From positions 1-35,627 of the forward strand of contig JAUXWZ010000093.1 in the NCBI GenBank assembly GCA_030684835.1: a stretch of 35,627 nucleotides of DNA, in the 5' to 3' direction. This document shows, in pieces, positions 22,907 to 31,500 of this stretch. Position 1 is the stretch's first letter; the number at the start of each line of letters is the position of its first letter. The DNA is from Beijerinckiaceae bacterium. GTDB taxonomy: Bacteria; Pseudomonadota; Alphaproteobacteria; Rhizobiales; Beijerinckiaceae. The position numbers were made by a program, and so were the translations under genes. A model generated the notes under the pieces. The model saw only the letters and a program-made list of their open reading frames with translations, ran no database searches and was not told the DNA's origin.

Positions 22907-23863
22907 ATGAACAGCTCCAAGACGATGCTTGGAATAAGCTTCAAGCTCGCATCGGTTTTTCTGTTCACCATGATGCTGACGCTGGGAAAGGCCTATAGCT
23001 CATACCCGGTCGCACAGATCGTGTTTTTCCGCTCGGCGTTCGCGCTCGCGCCCTTGATGGTGTGGCTACTGGTGCGCGGCGATTTTCCACGGGCGTTGCA
23101 CACCAAGCGATTCGGCGGCCATTTGCTGCGCTCGCTTGCAGGCATAGGAAGCATGTTCTGCATCTTCACCGCCTATGCGCTGCTGCCTTTGGCCGATGCA
23201 ACAGCCATTGGCTACGCATCGCCCCTGATCATCGTGGTGCTCGCCTCGATCTTTCTGGGGGAGCGTGCGCCTCCACTGCGCTGGGCGGCGGTGTGCGTGG
23301 GATTTCTCGGCGTTCTCGTGATGCTGTGGGAGCATCTGGGTCAAAGCGCGCCGGGGGGGCCTCCCCGTTCGGCGGTCGGCGCTGGCTTCATGTTGATGGC
23401 TGCGTTTCTCATAGCGATCGCCATGATCCAGACGCGTCGCCTCACGAAGACCGAGGACACCGGCGCCATCACGTTCTATTTCCAGTCGACGACGACGGTG
23501 GCAAGTTTCGGCGTGCTGATTGCCGCGGCATTCTGGCCGGACGGGGGGCCGGGCGCCGCGCTGATCCAGGCTCAGGCCTGGAAGACGCCAGCTGGCGCCG
23601 ACTGGGCGCCGCTCATTCTGATCGGGGTGCTGGGTGGCGTTGGGCAGATATTCATGACGCAAGGCTATCGATATGCGGATGCGTCTGTGCTGGCGACGTT
23701 CGATTATTCGTCGATCCTGTTCGCTATAGCGATCGGTTTTGTGTTCTTCGCCGAGACGCCTACCTTGGCAGTTATACTTGGCTCCGCCATTGTCATTTTC
23801 GCTGGACTAACAGTGGTTTGGCAGGAAAGTCGCGCCGTCTCCCGCCCCGCTGCGGCACAATAG
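22907..23863 (+). CDS. EamA/DMT-family transporter
   Basis: A roughly 318-residue membrane protein with about ten hydrophobic segments and two EamA repeats. Landmarks are 'IVFFRSAFALAPLMVWLLVRG' near the start, 'YALLPLADATAIGYASPLII' at the end of the first repeat, and 'QGYRYADASVLATFDYSSILF' in the second. The transported metabolite is not predictable. The start is uncertain: the frame is open from a TTG at 22868, the ATG at 22907 seems best, and a further ATG lies at 22925. None has a strong ribosome site. An inverted repeat follows its stop, before the XRE-cupin regulator, which may control it. Confidence 0.85.
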   Translation: MNSSKTMLGISFKLASVFLFTMMLTLGKAYSSYPVAQIVFFRSAFALAPLMVWLLVRGDFPRALHTKRFGGHLLRSLAGIGSMFCIFTAYALLPLADATAIGYASPLIIVVLASIFLGERAPPLRWAAVCVGFLGVLVMLWEHLGQSAPGGPPRSAVGAGFMLMAAFLIAIAMIQTRRLTKTEDTGAITFYFQSTTTVASFGVLIAAAFWPDGGPGAALIQAQAWKTPAGADWAPLILIGVLGGVGQIFMTQGYRYADASVLATFDYSSILFAIAIGFVFFAETPTLAVILGSAIVIFAGLTVVWQESRAVSRPAAAQ

Positions 23864-23865
23864 TG

Positions 23866-23883
23866 TTCGTTATTTCAAACGAA
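23866..23883. promoter_or_regulatory. Dyad TTCGTT-N6-AACGAA before the XRE-cupin regulator
   Basis: A perfect 6-bp inverted repeat with AT-rich spacer begins 3 bases after the transporter stop and ends 44 bases before the regulator ATG. Its position and form suit an autoregulatory operator of an XRE-type repressor. There is no T run for a terminator. Confidence 0.5.
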
Positions 23884-23926
23884 ACCGGGTAGTCTGCCCA
23901 ACGTGCGGGATGCACGAATTGAGGCG

Positions 23927-24547
23927 ATGATGGGCGTTGAAGGTCGGGACCGGGTCAAGACGATGGAGGCTGGCGCACATGCTGTGACCGGTCAACTAGG
24001 TCGCACGGTCCAGCGCCTTCGCAAGGCCTACAGCCTGTCCTTGTCCGAACTGTCCGAGCAATCGGGCGTGGCCAAATCGATTATCAGCCAGATCGAGCGT
24101 AACGAGACAAATCCGACGCTGGCGACGATCTGGCGGCTTTCGCAGGCGCTCGACGTATCAATCGAGCGGGTGCTGCAGACGGCTGAGGACGAGCCGTTTC
24201 TCGCCAAGACCAGCCGCGCCGACACGCCGAGTCTTGTGTCTGACGATGGCAAATGCCGGCTGGCGATCATCGGCTGGATCAAGACTGTCGAATGGCTGCA
24301 ATGGTATGATTTTCAGGCTGATCCTGGCGGCGTGCTCGAATCCGAGCCGCATCAGCGGGGCTCCGTGGAATGCCTCTCCGTGCTTGATGGCGAGCTGGAA
24401 GTTGAAGTTGCAGGCGCGCTGGAAACCGCGCGCGCCGGGGACACGCTGCGCTATCGTTGCGACAAGCCCCATGTCATCCGCAATCGTTCCAAAAATCCCG
24501 CGCACGCGACGATGGTGGTTATTCTCAAAGCGGCGGCGATGGAATAG
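23927..24547 (+). CDS. XRE-family regulator with C-terminal cupin domain
   Basis: A regulator of about 206 residues. The N-terminal XRE helix-turn-helix reads 'SLSELSEQSGVAKSIISQIE' followed by 'RNETNPTLATIWRLSQALDV'. The C-terminal half is a small cupin ('GGVLESEPHQRGSVECLSVL', then 'VEVAGALETARAGDTLRYRC' and 'HVIRN') that would sense a ligand. Proteins of this type regulate amino acid, polyamine or small-metabolite transport genes, often a neighbouring exporter. Here the upstream neighbour is an EamA transporter on the same strand, with a dyad between them. Start choice: the ATG at 23927 has GAGG just upstream; a GTG at 23903 is also in frame. Confidence 0.88.
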   Translation: MMGVEGRDRVKTMEAGAHAVTGQLGRTVQRLRKAYSLSLSELSEQSGVAKSIISQIERNETNPTLATIWRLSQALDVSIERVLQTAEDEPFLAKTSRADTPSLVSDDGKCRLAIIGWIKTVEWLQWYDFQADPGGVLESEPHQRGSVECLSVLDGELEVEVAGALETARAGDTLRYRCDKPHVIRNRSKNPAHATMVVILKAAAME

Positions 24548-24670
24548 CTGATCCCTGGCTCGTTGAACACGGCGAAAAGCTTGGCGCGTAAGCGACCTAG
24601 ACGCAGGGGATCGTGCCAGCGTATCACCTTTGCTTTGTGTCCAGGATTCACACGCCATGAACATCACGTC

Positions 24671-25834
24671 ATGACCGCGGAGTTAGCGGGCGCAAGCATG
24701 CAGGTAGAGCCGGAGGTTTCGAGCGACCGCTCGGGTGACGCTGTCAAATTGCGTCTTGCCGGCCGCTGGACCATCTCCGCAAATGCTGCATTGGAAGTCG
24801 CCGCCGCCGAAATCGAAGAGCAAGCGGCGCGGTTCGGTTCCGCGATCATTGATCTTGCGAGCGTCGAAGCCATCGACACTGCGGGCGCCTGGATCATTGA
24901 CCGCGCGCGCATGCGGCTGGAAAAGGCCGGCGTAAAGGTAGAGGTGCGCTGGGCGGACGCCCGGCAGCAGACCCTGCTCAAGGAAGCGCAGTGGCGCAGC
25001 TTCGAGGAGCGCGGCCCTCGTGCAAAGCCTGAGGGGCTGATTGATCTGCTCGCGGATCTTGGAAAAAGCATTTCCACGGCAACGAGGGATTTTGTCGCGG
25101 GCGTGGCGTTTTTAGGCGAGGTAATGGCTTCGTTCGCGCGCGTCGTATCGCGACCTGCGAGCTTGCGGCCAACGTCGATTACTTTTCATATCGAGCAGTT
25201 CGCGTTTCGCGCGGTGCCGATCATCCTGCTCATCAACTTTCTCGTCGGTTGCATCGTTGCGCAGCAAGGCCTTTTTCAATTAAGCCGCTTTGGCGCGGCC
25301 ACATTCGTTGTTGATCTCATCGGTGTTCTGGTGCTGCGCGAACTCGCGGTGTTGCTGACGTGCATCATGATCGCGGGCCGTTCGGGTTCGGCTATTACGG
25401 CCGAGATCGGTTCGATGAAAATGCGAGAAGAAATCGACGCAATGCGTGTCATGGGCCTGGACCCTGTGGACGTTTTAATCCTGCCGCGCATCATCGCGCT
25501 GATCATCTCGCTGCCGCTGCTTACGTTTCTTGCCGATCTGGCCGCGATCTTCGGCGGCTTGCTGGTGAGCTGGGGATATGGAGGCATCAGTCCTGAAATT
25601 TTCATGGCGCGTCTTCAATCGGCTGTTTTGATCAATACATTCCTCGTGGGCATCATCAAGGCGCCGTTCATGGCGTTGGTGATCGGTATGATCGCGGCGA
25701 TGGAAGGCCTGAAGACCCAAGGCTCGGCGGAATCGCTGGGCCGGCAGGTGACGTCGTCGGTGGTGAAGGCCATCTTCATGGTGATTGTGCTGGACGGTCT
25801 CTTCGCCATGTTCTTCGCAGCAATCGATTATTGA
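24671..25834 (+). CDS. mlaE: MlaE-type ABC permease with N-terminal STAS domain
   Basis: A protein of about 388 residues joining two Mla functions in one chain. Residues about 25-110 form a STAS domain ('LRLAGRWTISANAALEVAAA', 'IIDLASVEAIDTAGAWIIDR'), the equivalent of MlaB. The remaining part is the MlaE permease, with segments such as 'LINFLVGCIVAQQGLFQLSR', 'VLRELAVLLTCIMIAGRSGS', 'EEIDAMRVMGLDPVDVLILP' and 'KAPFMALVIGMIAAMEGL'. It sits in the inner membrane and moves phospholipid with the MlaF ATPase and MlaD. The next gene starts 11 bases after its stop. The start is uncertain (24671 or 24698), because no strong ribosome site is seen and the frame is open further upstream. Confidence 0.92.
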   Translation: MTAELAGASMQVEPEVSSDRSGDAVKLRLAGRWTISANAALEVAAAEIEEQAARFGSAIIDLASVEAIDTAGAWIIDRARMRLEKAGVKVEVRWADARQQTLLKEAQWRSFEERGPRAKPEGLIDLLADLGKSISTATRDFVAGVAFLGEVMASFARVVSRPASLRPTSITFHIEQFAFRAVPIILLINFLVGCIVAQQGLFQLSRFGAATFVVDLIGVLVLRELAVLLTCIMIAGRSGSAITAEIGSMKMREEIDAMRVMGLDPVDVLILPRIIALIISLPLLTFLADLAAIFGGLLVSWGYGGISPEIFMARLQSAVLINTFLVGIIKAPFMALVIGMIAAMEGLKTQGSAESLGRQVTSSVVKAIFMVIVLDGLFAMFFAAIDY

Positions 25835-25845
25835 GGGCGCGGGAA

Positions 25846-26670
25846 ATGACTGACGCGACCATGACGACGCAATCTTCGAAAGCCGAGGAAGCGCCGCACG
25901 AGATTGTGATCTCGGTGCGCGAGGTCACGGTCGGCTTCGGGCCGAAGATCGTATTGAACGAGCTTTCGCTGGATATTTATCGCGGCGAAGTGCTCGGTTT
26001 TGTCGGAGGCTCCGGCACGGGCAAGTCTGTTCTCACGCGCGCCATTTTGAACCTTGTGCCCAAGCGCGGGGGGACGATCACAGTTCTGGGTCAGGATCTG
26101 GACGGACTGGAGCGCGAGAATCGCCGCGCGCTTGAAAGGCGCTGGGGCGTTCTGTTCCAGCACGGCGCATTGTTCTCCGGCCTTACCGTGCGACAAAACA
26201 TTCAGGTGCCCATGCGGGAGTACCTCAATCTGTCGCAGGAGTTGATGGACGAATTGGCGATGCTCAAGCTCGACCTTGTAGGCCTTGCTCGTGATGCGGC
26301 TGAAAAGTTTCCCAGCGAACTGTCGGGCGGCATGGTCAAGCGGGCGGCGCTGGCGCGCGCGCTGTCGCTTGATCCGGAAATCCTTTTCCTCGACGAGCCA
26401 ACCTCCGGCCTCGATCCCATCGGCGCCTCTGATTTTGATGAACTGATCGCGACGCTCCAGAAAACGCTGGGGCTTACGGTATTCATGGTCACGCACGATC
26501 TCGATAGTCTTTACTCAATTTGCGATCGTATAGCCGCGCTTGCAGACGGCAAGGTTGTGGCTGCGGGCACGATTGAGGACATGTTGGCGAGCCCGCATCC
26601 GTGGGTGCGTTCGTACTTCCACGGCAAACGCTCGCGAGCGGCCCTAACTGGAGCTAAGCACGGGTCATGA
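25846..26670 (+). CDS. mlaF: MlaF-type ABC transporter ATPase
   Basis: A 274-residue ABC ATPase that energises the MlaE permease. Walker A is GGSGTGKS at residues 54-61, the signature is 'LSGGMVKRAALARAL', Walker B is 'ILFLDEPTSGLDP', and the switch His lies in 'VTHDLDSL'. 'GLTVRQNIQVPMRE' is typical of the Mla/Ttg2 branch. It follows mlaE closely and precedes mlaD by 96 bases. The frame opens at a TTG five codons upstream, but the ATG at 25846 is preferred. Confidence 0.94.
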   Translation: MTDATMTTQSSKAEEAPHEIVISVREVTVGFGPKIVLNELSLDIYRGEVLGFVGGSGTGKSVLTRAILNLVPKRGGTITVLGQDLDGLERENRRALERRWGVLFQHGALFSGLTVRQNIQVPMREYLNLSQELMDELAMLKLDLVGLARDAAEKFPSELSGGMVKRAALARALSLDPEILFLDEPTSGLDPIGASDFDELIATLQKTLGLTVFMVTHDLDSLYSICDRIAALADGKVVAAGTIEDMLASPHPWVRSYFHGKRSRAALTGAKHGS

Positions 26671-26766
26671 AATAGCCCGGGTTTTGGCGCGAATCACTTT
26701 CCTATTGGTGGCGGGGCGCTATTGTCTTGCAGCTAGCTGGCGTGTGCGCCGGTTCAAGGACTACTT

Positions 26767-27831
26767 ATGGAAACTCGGGCTAATTACGCGCTGATTGGCG
26801 CCTTCACCCTCGCTGTGCTCGGCGCAGCTTTCATGTTCGTGTACTGGTTCTCGCAAGCCTCCAAAGAGGGTACGCGCGACATCAAGATCGAATTTGCGTC
26901 CTCCGTGTCCGGTTTGTCGCGCGGCTCCAGTGTGAACTTCAACGGCGTGCGCGTGGGCGAAGTTAAAATGATTGAACTGTCGACCACACGCCCGGGCGTC
27001 GTTTACGCCAACATTGAAGTCAGCCTGCGCGCCCCGGTGAAGAAGGATACGCGCGCGCGTCTGGAATACCAGGGCCTCACGGGCGTCGCATCGATCGCGC
27101 TTGCGGGGGGAACGGAAGACTCGCCCCCGCTGACTGGCGAGCGCGGTATGCCGCCTGTCATCGAGGCTGATCGCTCAGATTACCAGAACATTTTGGAAAC
27201 GCTGCAGCGGCTGGCGGGGCGCGTCGAAACTGTGCTCGACAACGCGAACAACCTGTTCTCGGAAAACGCAGCATCGATTGCGCGCACCGTAAAGAATGTC
27301 GAAACCTTCTCACAGGCGCTCGGCGAGAACTCGGACGGCGTGAAATCGTTCATGCAGGCGATGTCGGAGATCGGCACGTCCATCAAGCCAATGCTCGCCA
27401 ATCTCGAGGGGCTGGCCAAGAGCGTTGAATCGCGCGTCGAGGCGGTGGATCCCCAAAAGGTTGCTTCCATTCTCGACAATGCGGATTCTTTGGCCAAACA
27501 GCTCAACGCTTCGGCCGGCAAACTCGACAAGCTGATGAGCACACTCGACGGCTTTCTTGGGTCTGCCGATTCCAAAGGGGTGATCGCCGACGTTTCCGAC
27601 GCTGCGAAATCATTCCGCAAGCTCGCCGACAATCTTGATGTGCGCACCAAGGAACTGACCGCCGGCGTTAATCGGTTCACGGGGGCCGGCCTGCGTCAGT
27701 ACGAAGCGTTGGCGGCTGACGGGCGTCGCACGCTGGACGAAATCAATCGCACGTTGCGATCTCTTGAGCGCAATCCCCAACAATTGATCTTCGGCCGCAA
27801 GCCTACGACGCCGGAGTATTCTGGACGCTAA
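26767..27831 (+). CDS. mlaD: MlaD-type MCE-domain lipid-binding protein
   Basis: A 354-residue protein with an N-terminal membrane anchor (residues about 8-28) and one MCE domain (about 38-115: 'IKIEFASSVSGLSRGSSVNF', 'NGVRVGEVKMIEL', 'YQGLTGVASIALAGG'). A long helical tail follows, with repeated heptad-like stretches ('IARTVKNVETFSQALGENSD'). MlaD forms a hexameric ring on MlaFEDB in the inner membrane and faces the periplasm; the long helical tail is common in alphaproteobacterial members and could form a tunnel toward the outer membrane. An AAGGA site precedes the ATG. It is the third gene of the operon. Confidence 0.93.
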   Translation: METRANYALIGAFTLAVLGAAFMFVYWFSQASKEGTRDIKIEFASSVSGLSRGSSVNFNGVRVGEVKMIELSTTRPGVVYANIEVSLRAPVKKDTRARLEYQGLTGVASIALAGGTEDSPPLTGERGMPPVIEADRSDYQNILETLQRLAGRVETVLDNANNLFSENAASIARTVKNVETFSQALGENSDGVKSFMQAMSEIGTSIKPMLANLEGLAKSVESRVEAVDPQKVASILDNADSLAKQLNASAGKLDKLMSTLDGFLGSADSKGVIADVSDAAKSFRKLADNLDVRTKELTAGVNRFTGAGLRQYEALAADGRRTLDEINRTLRSLERNPQQLIFGRKPTTPEYSGR

Positions 27832-27924
27832 CTAAGATTGACCTTCGCGCTTGCCGTGCGAGCGTCCTATCCCATAAAAGGCTCCACTGGGGTCACTCCT
27901 TGCACTGGAGCTGAGAATTTGGCG

Positions 27925-28521
27925 ATGCGCAGATTTCTTCGGCCGTCGTGCGCATTGCGCGCGGTCGCACTCGCCGCATTCGCGTTCACGCTTGCCGGTT
28001 GCGCTGGGGCGCCGCTCCTGACCTACGACCTGAGCGCGCCGCAGGACAGGCCCGCGCGCGCGTTGGGTCTGCAGATCGTCGTGACGCAACCCTCGGCTGT
28101 CGCCCCGTTGAACACCGACCGGATCGTCGTTCGGTCGCCGACGATGGGCCTGACAGTATTGCCGGGCGCGCAGTGGAGCGACGCGCTTCCTGACCTTCTG
28201 CAATCTCGCATGATCCAGGCTTTTGAGAATGCGCGCCTGCTGAAGGCGGTCGGTCGCCCGTCCGACCGGCTTTCTTCCGATTACAATCTGACTTCGGAGA
28301 TTCGCCGTTTCGAGATCGACGCGGCCCGTGGCGAAGCTGTGGTCGAGATTGCAATCAAGTTTGTTGGCGACAGGTCGGGTAAAATCACTGCTGCGCGCGT
28401 GTTTGAGGGCAGGGCGCCCTCCAGCGCCAGCAATGGCGCAGAGGCCTCAACTGCGCTCAACGCCGCGCTGGCAAAAGTGTTGCGCGAGCTGGTGACGTGG
28501 ACATCGCGCGGCTGGCGCTGA
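27925..28521 (+). CDS. ABC transporter auxiliary lipoprotein (PqiC/DUF330-like)
   Basis: A 198-residue predicted outer-membrane lipoprotein. The signal peptide 'RRFLRPSCALRAVALAAFAF' ends in the lipobox L-A-G-C, so the mature protein would start at that Cys. The rest resembles the ABC-type transport auxiliary domain found next to MCE operons ('TYDLSAPQD', 'LPGAQWSDALPDLLQSRMIQ', 'AFENARLLKAVGRPSDRLSS'). It would be the outer-membrane end of the lipid path. The ATG at 27925 is chosen for the signal peptide; the open frame extends 29 codons upstream without similarity. It is the last gene of the operon before a strong terminator. Confidence 0.88.
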   Translation: MRRFLRPSCALRAVALAAFAFTLAGCAGAPLLTYDLSAPQDRPARALGLQIVVTQPSAVAPLNTDRIVVRSPTMGLTVLPGAQWSDALPDLLQSRMIQAFENARLLKAVGRPSDRLSSDYNLTSEIRRFEIDAARGEAVVEIAIKFVGDRSGKITAARVFEGRAPSSASNGAEASTALNAALAKVLRELVTWTSRGWR

Positions 28522-28541
28522 ACACCTCGTTATGTTGACCA

Positions 28542-28575
28542 AAAAAGGCGGGGCTTTCGGGCCCCGCCTTTTTCG
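28542..28575. terminator. Strong bidirectional rho-independent terminator
   Basis: AAAAAGGCGGGGC (28542-28554) pairs perfectly with GCCCCGCCTTTTT (28561-28573) around a 6-base loop, with an A run on one side and a T run on the other. It ends both the Mla operon (stop 28521) and the convergent giant coiled-coil gene (stop 28598). Confidence 0.95.
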
Positions 28576-28597
28576 TCCTAGAATTTGAGTGTTCTGC

Positions 28598-31500
28598 TCA
28601 CGCGCCGTCGAAGCGCCCGGCCGCATGCGCGAGCAGGGTGTAGGTCTTGCCGCTTTCCGATGTCAGATGGCCGTGGATCAATGAGCCGTCGCGGTCCTCG
28701 TTTCCAACCTGCTGCAGCTGACGTTCGAACTCTTCCGCGAAGCGGTCCACTGCGTCATGGAACGGGGGTTCGCTGCGATAGCGGCGACGCGCCTCATCAA
28801 ACGCAAGCTGTCCCTGTGCCGAATACATGTCTCGGCTAAACACGTTCTGGTCGCCTCGGTAATAGCGATCCCAAACGCTCACGGCCGACTCATGATCCAT
28901 GTAGCGGCCGATGTTGCGCGCAAGGTCGGCGACAGGATCGTTGCCGTGCGCACCCTCATCGTCCTGTGATGCGCGAGCAAGCAGCTCTGACAGCCAGCCG
29001 GCGCCGGGCTCATCCGACCTCTCAACCGGAATGGGCGCAGCAAGGCGTTCTGATTCATTGCCCGGGGCAGGCGCTGGCGTTCGCGGCGTCGGCGTCACGG
29101 ACGTTGCCGGGCGTGAAGGTTTTGACTGCGCGGTTATCGTGCGCGTCGGCTCGGCGCGCGCGGGCCGGGGCTCCACTGCGCCGAAGGCATGCCCCGAAAG
29201 ATCGACCATTTTCGTGAGATCTTTGAGCGCCCGCACTTGCTCGGCGAGAACGCGGCGGACCGTTGCTGTCTGCTCCGACGTTTCCTTCGGCAGCTCCAGC
29301 GCGCCGCGACGGATTTCTTCGCGGGTGGCGTCGAGCTCGCTTTTGATCTCGGCGGTGACAGACTGCATCTGCTTCGCGCCGTCGCGGAAGCGTTCGGTCG
29401 CATGCTCAAAGGTGCGGTTCATTTCCGCGACCGTTGCTTCGTAGGTTTCGCGAACTGCCTCCAGCGAGCGTTCACGCTCCAGCTCCGACGCGTTGCGCAC
29501 TTCTTCGTATTGCTTGCCAATGAGCCCCGCGACGTTGCGCGTCTCGGTGGCCAGGAACATGCCAATGTCGCGCGAGCGTTTCTCGGCTGCTCCGAATGCG
29601 TCTTCAACCATCTGGGTGAAGGCGCGCACAGCGGTTTCAAAACCTTCGGTGCGGCCTTGTACGCCTTCGAGCAATTGTTCCAGTGACGCCTGTCGCGTGG
29701 CGAGGGTGGAGTCGAGCTGCAACTGGGTTTGCGCGAGAACGGTTGCGGATTCCGCCAATTCGCGACTTTGGTTTTCGAGCCGCTGGGATAGCGACCCGGC
29801 GCTATCAACTGCTGCGTCGGCCGTGCGCGAGAGCGCCCCGACTTGATTGAATAGCGTATCGAGCGATTGGCGGAAGTCTCCGATGCGCTCACCCAAGGCG
29901 CCTTCAATCGAATGGAAACTCGTTCCAGCCTGATCGATGATGTCCTGCAGCGAGCGGTTCGTCGCCGCAAGATTTTCGAGAAGCGCGGGCAGATCGTTGC
30001 GCAGTTTCTCATTAGCGCCTGCGAGCGAGCGAACCGATGCGGCTGCCCTGGTTTCGATGGCTGCGAGGAGGGACTCGCCGCTGGCGTTGACCGTTGTCGT
30101 GAGACGCTCCGCAGCGCTCGCTGTCTGATCGGCGAGATCAGCGCCGCGTTGCGTGATCAGGCGAAGCGAGTCGTCCAGCGTGCGGCCGCGCGTTTCAAGC
30201 GTGTCGCCGATTTCCTGAATGCGCGTGGCGAACATCTGCTCCAAGGCGTCGGGATTGAGCGCGCGCTCAACGGCCCGGGCGCCTTCGACAAGCGTCGACA
30301 GAAGTTCGGTGTTGCGCTGCGCGACAGCGGAGTTGAGCTGCGCGATGCGGTCCGAGAGGGCGCCCTCCAGGCGTTGCGGATCTGTGGCTGAATGCAGGGC
30401 CGCAGCTTGCGCGTCGATTGTCTCTACGATGGAGCGGCTGCGCTCGGCGAGCGTCTGCTCCACCTGCGTCAGTCGTGCGGAGATTGCAGCTTCCATCTCG
30501 GCCGGATCGAGCGCCTCGCGCAGAGCGCGTGCGTTGTCCGTCATTTGCGTAACAAGATCGCGGCTGTGATCGGACAGCAACGACCGGAGTTCGCCAACCT
30601 TGCCGCCAAGCGCGACGTTGATCGCATCCGTGTCGAGTGCGGTTTCGAAAGCTTTGGCGCCTTCGCGCAAATTGTCGAGGACTTCGCGGCTGCGCTCGGC
30701 GAGCGTGACGTTGAGATCGCGAATCTTGCCGCTGATCGTCGCTTCAATTGCGCTGGGATCGAGCACGCCGCTGACCTGACGCGCGCTCTGGTCGAGAACA
30801 CGTGAAGCCTCAAGCGCCTGCTTGGAAATGCCGTCGCTCATGTTTTGCAGGCGTGACATCAAGCCGGTGTCGATGCGCTCGATCAGACCTGACAACGTCT
30901 GCTCAAGAGCAGAGCCACGGCTCGTTGCTGCTTCGTCCAGAGCGGCGAGACGTTCGCGCAATGTTTCTGTCAGTTCACGGGCGCTGCGGTCGGCGACATC
31001 CGAGAATCCGCGCGCGCTGTCGTCCAGCGTTTTGGCGAGGCCCTGGGCACGGGACTCGGTTGTCGAGCCAAAGTCGTGAACGTAGCGGGCGAAGGCGTCC
31101 GACAGCGTCTGCGTGTGCAACGTCGATGACGCGTCGAAGTCCGCGAGTTGCTTCTCCATCAGTGTCGCAGCTTCGCGCGCGCGCTCTGCAACGCGGTCGG
31201 CCACAACATTAGCCCGTGTGGCGAAAGTTGTTTCGAACGCGTCGATGCGGTCGGCCAGCGTCTCGTTTACGCGGTCGCTATGCGTGCCAATGGCGGACAC
31301 GGCGTCGGTCGCTGCAGCGGTGAACCTGTCATAGATCTGGAACGACTGCGTGGTGAGCCTGTGGACAATGTGCTCGCCGCTTTCCTCGAGCGTTTCCACG
31401 GCTGAACGCGACTTTTCGGCCAGCGTCTGTTCGATCCGATCTGTCGCCGACGTGACGGCCGTCTCCAGACCGACGCTGTGCAGCATCAGGTCTTGCGAAA

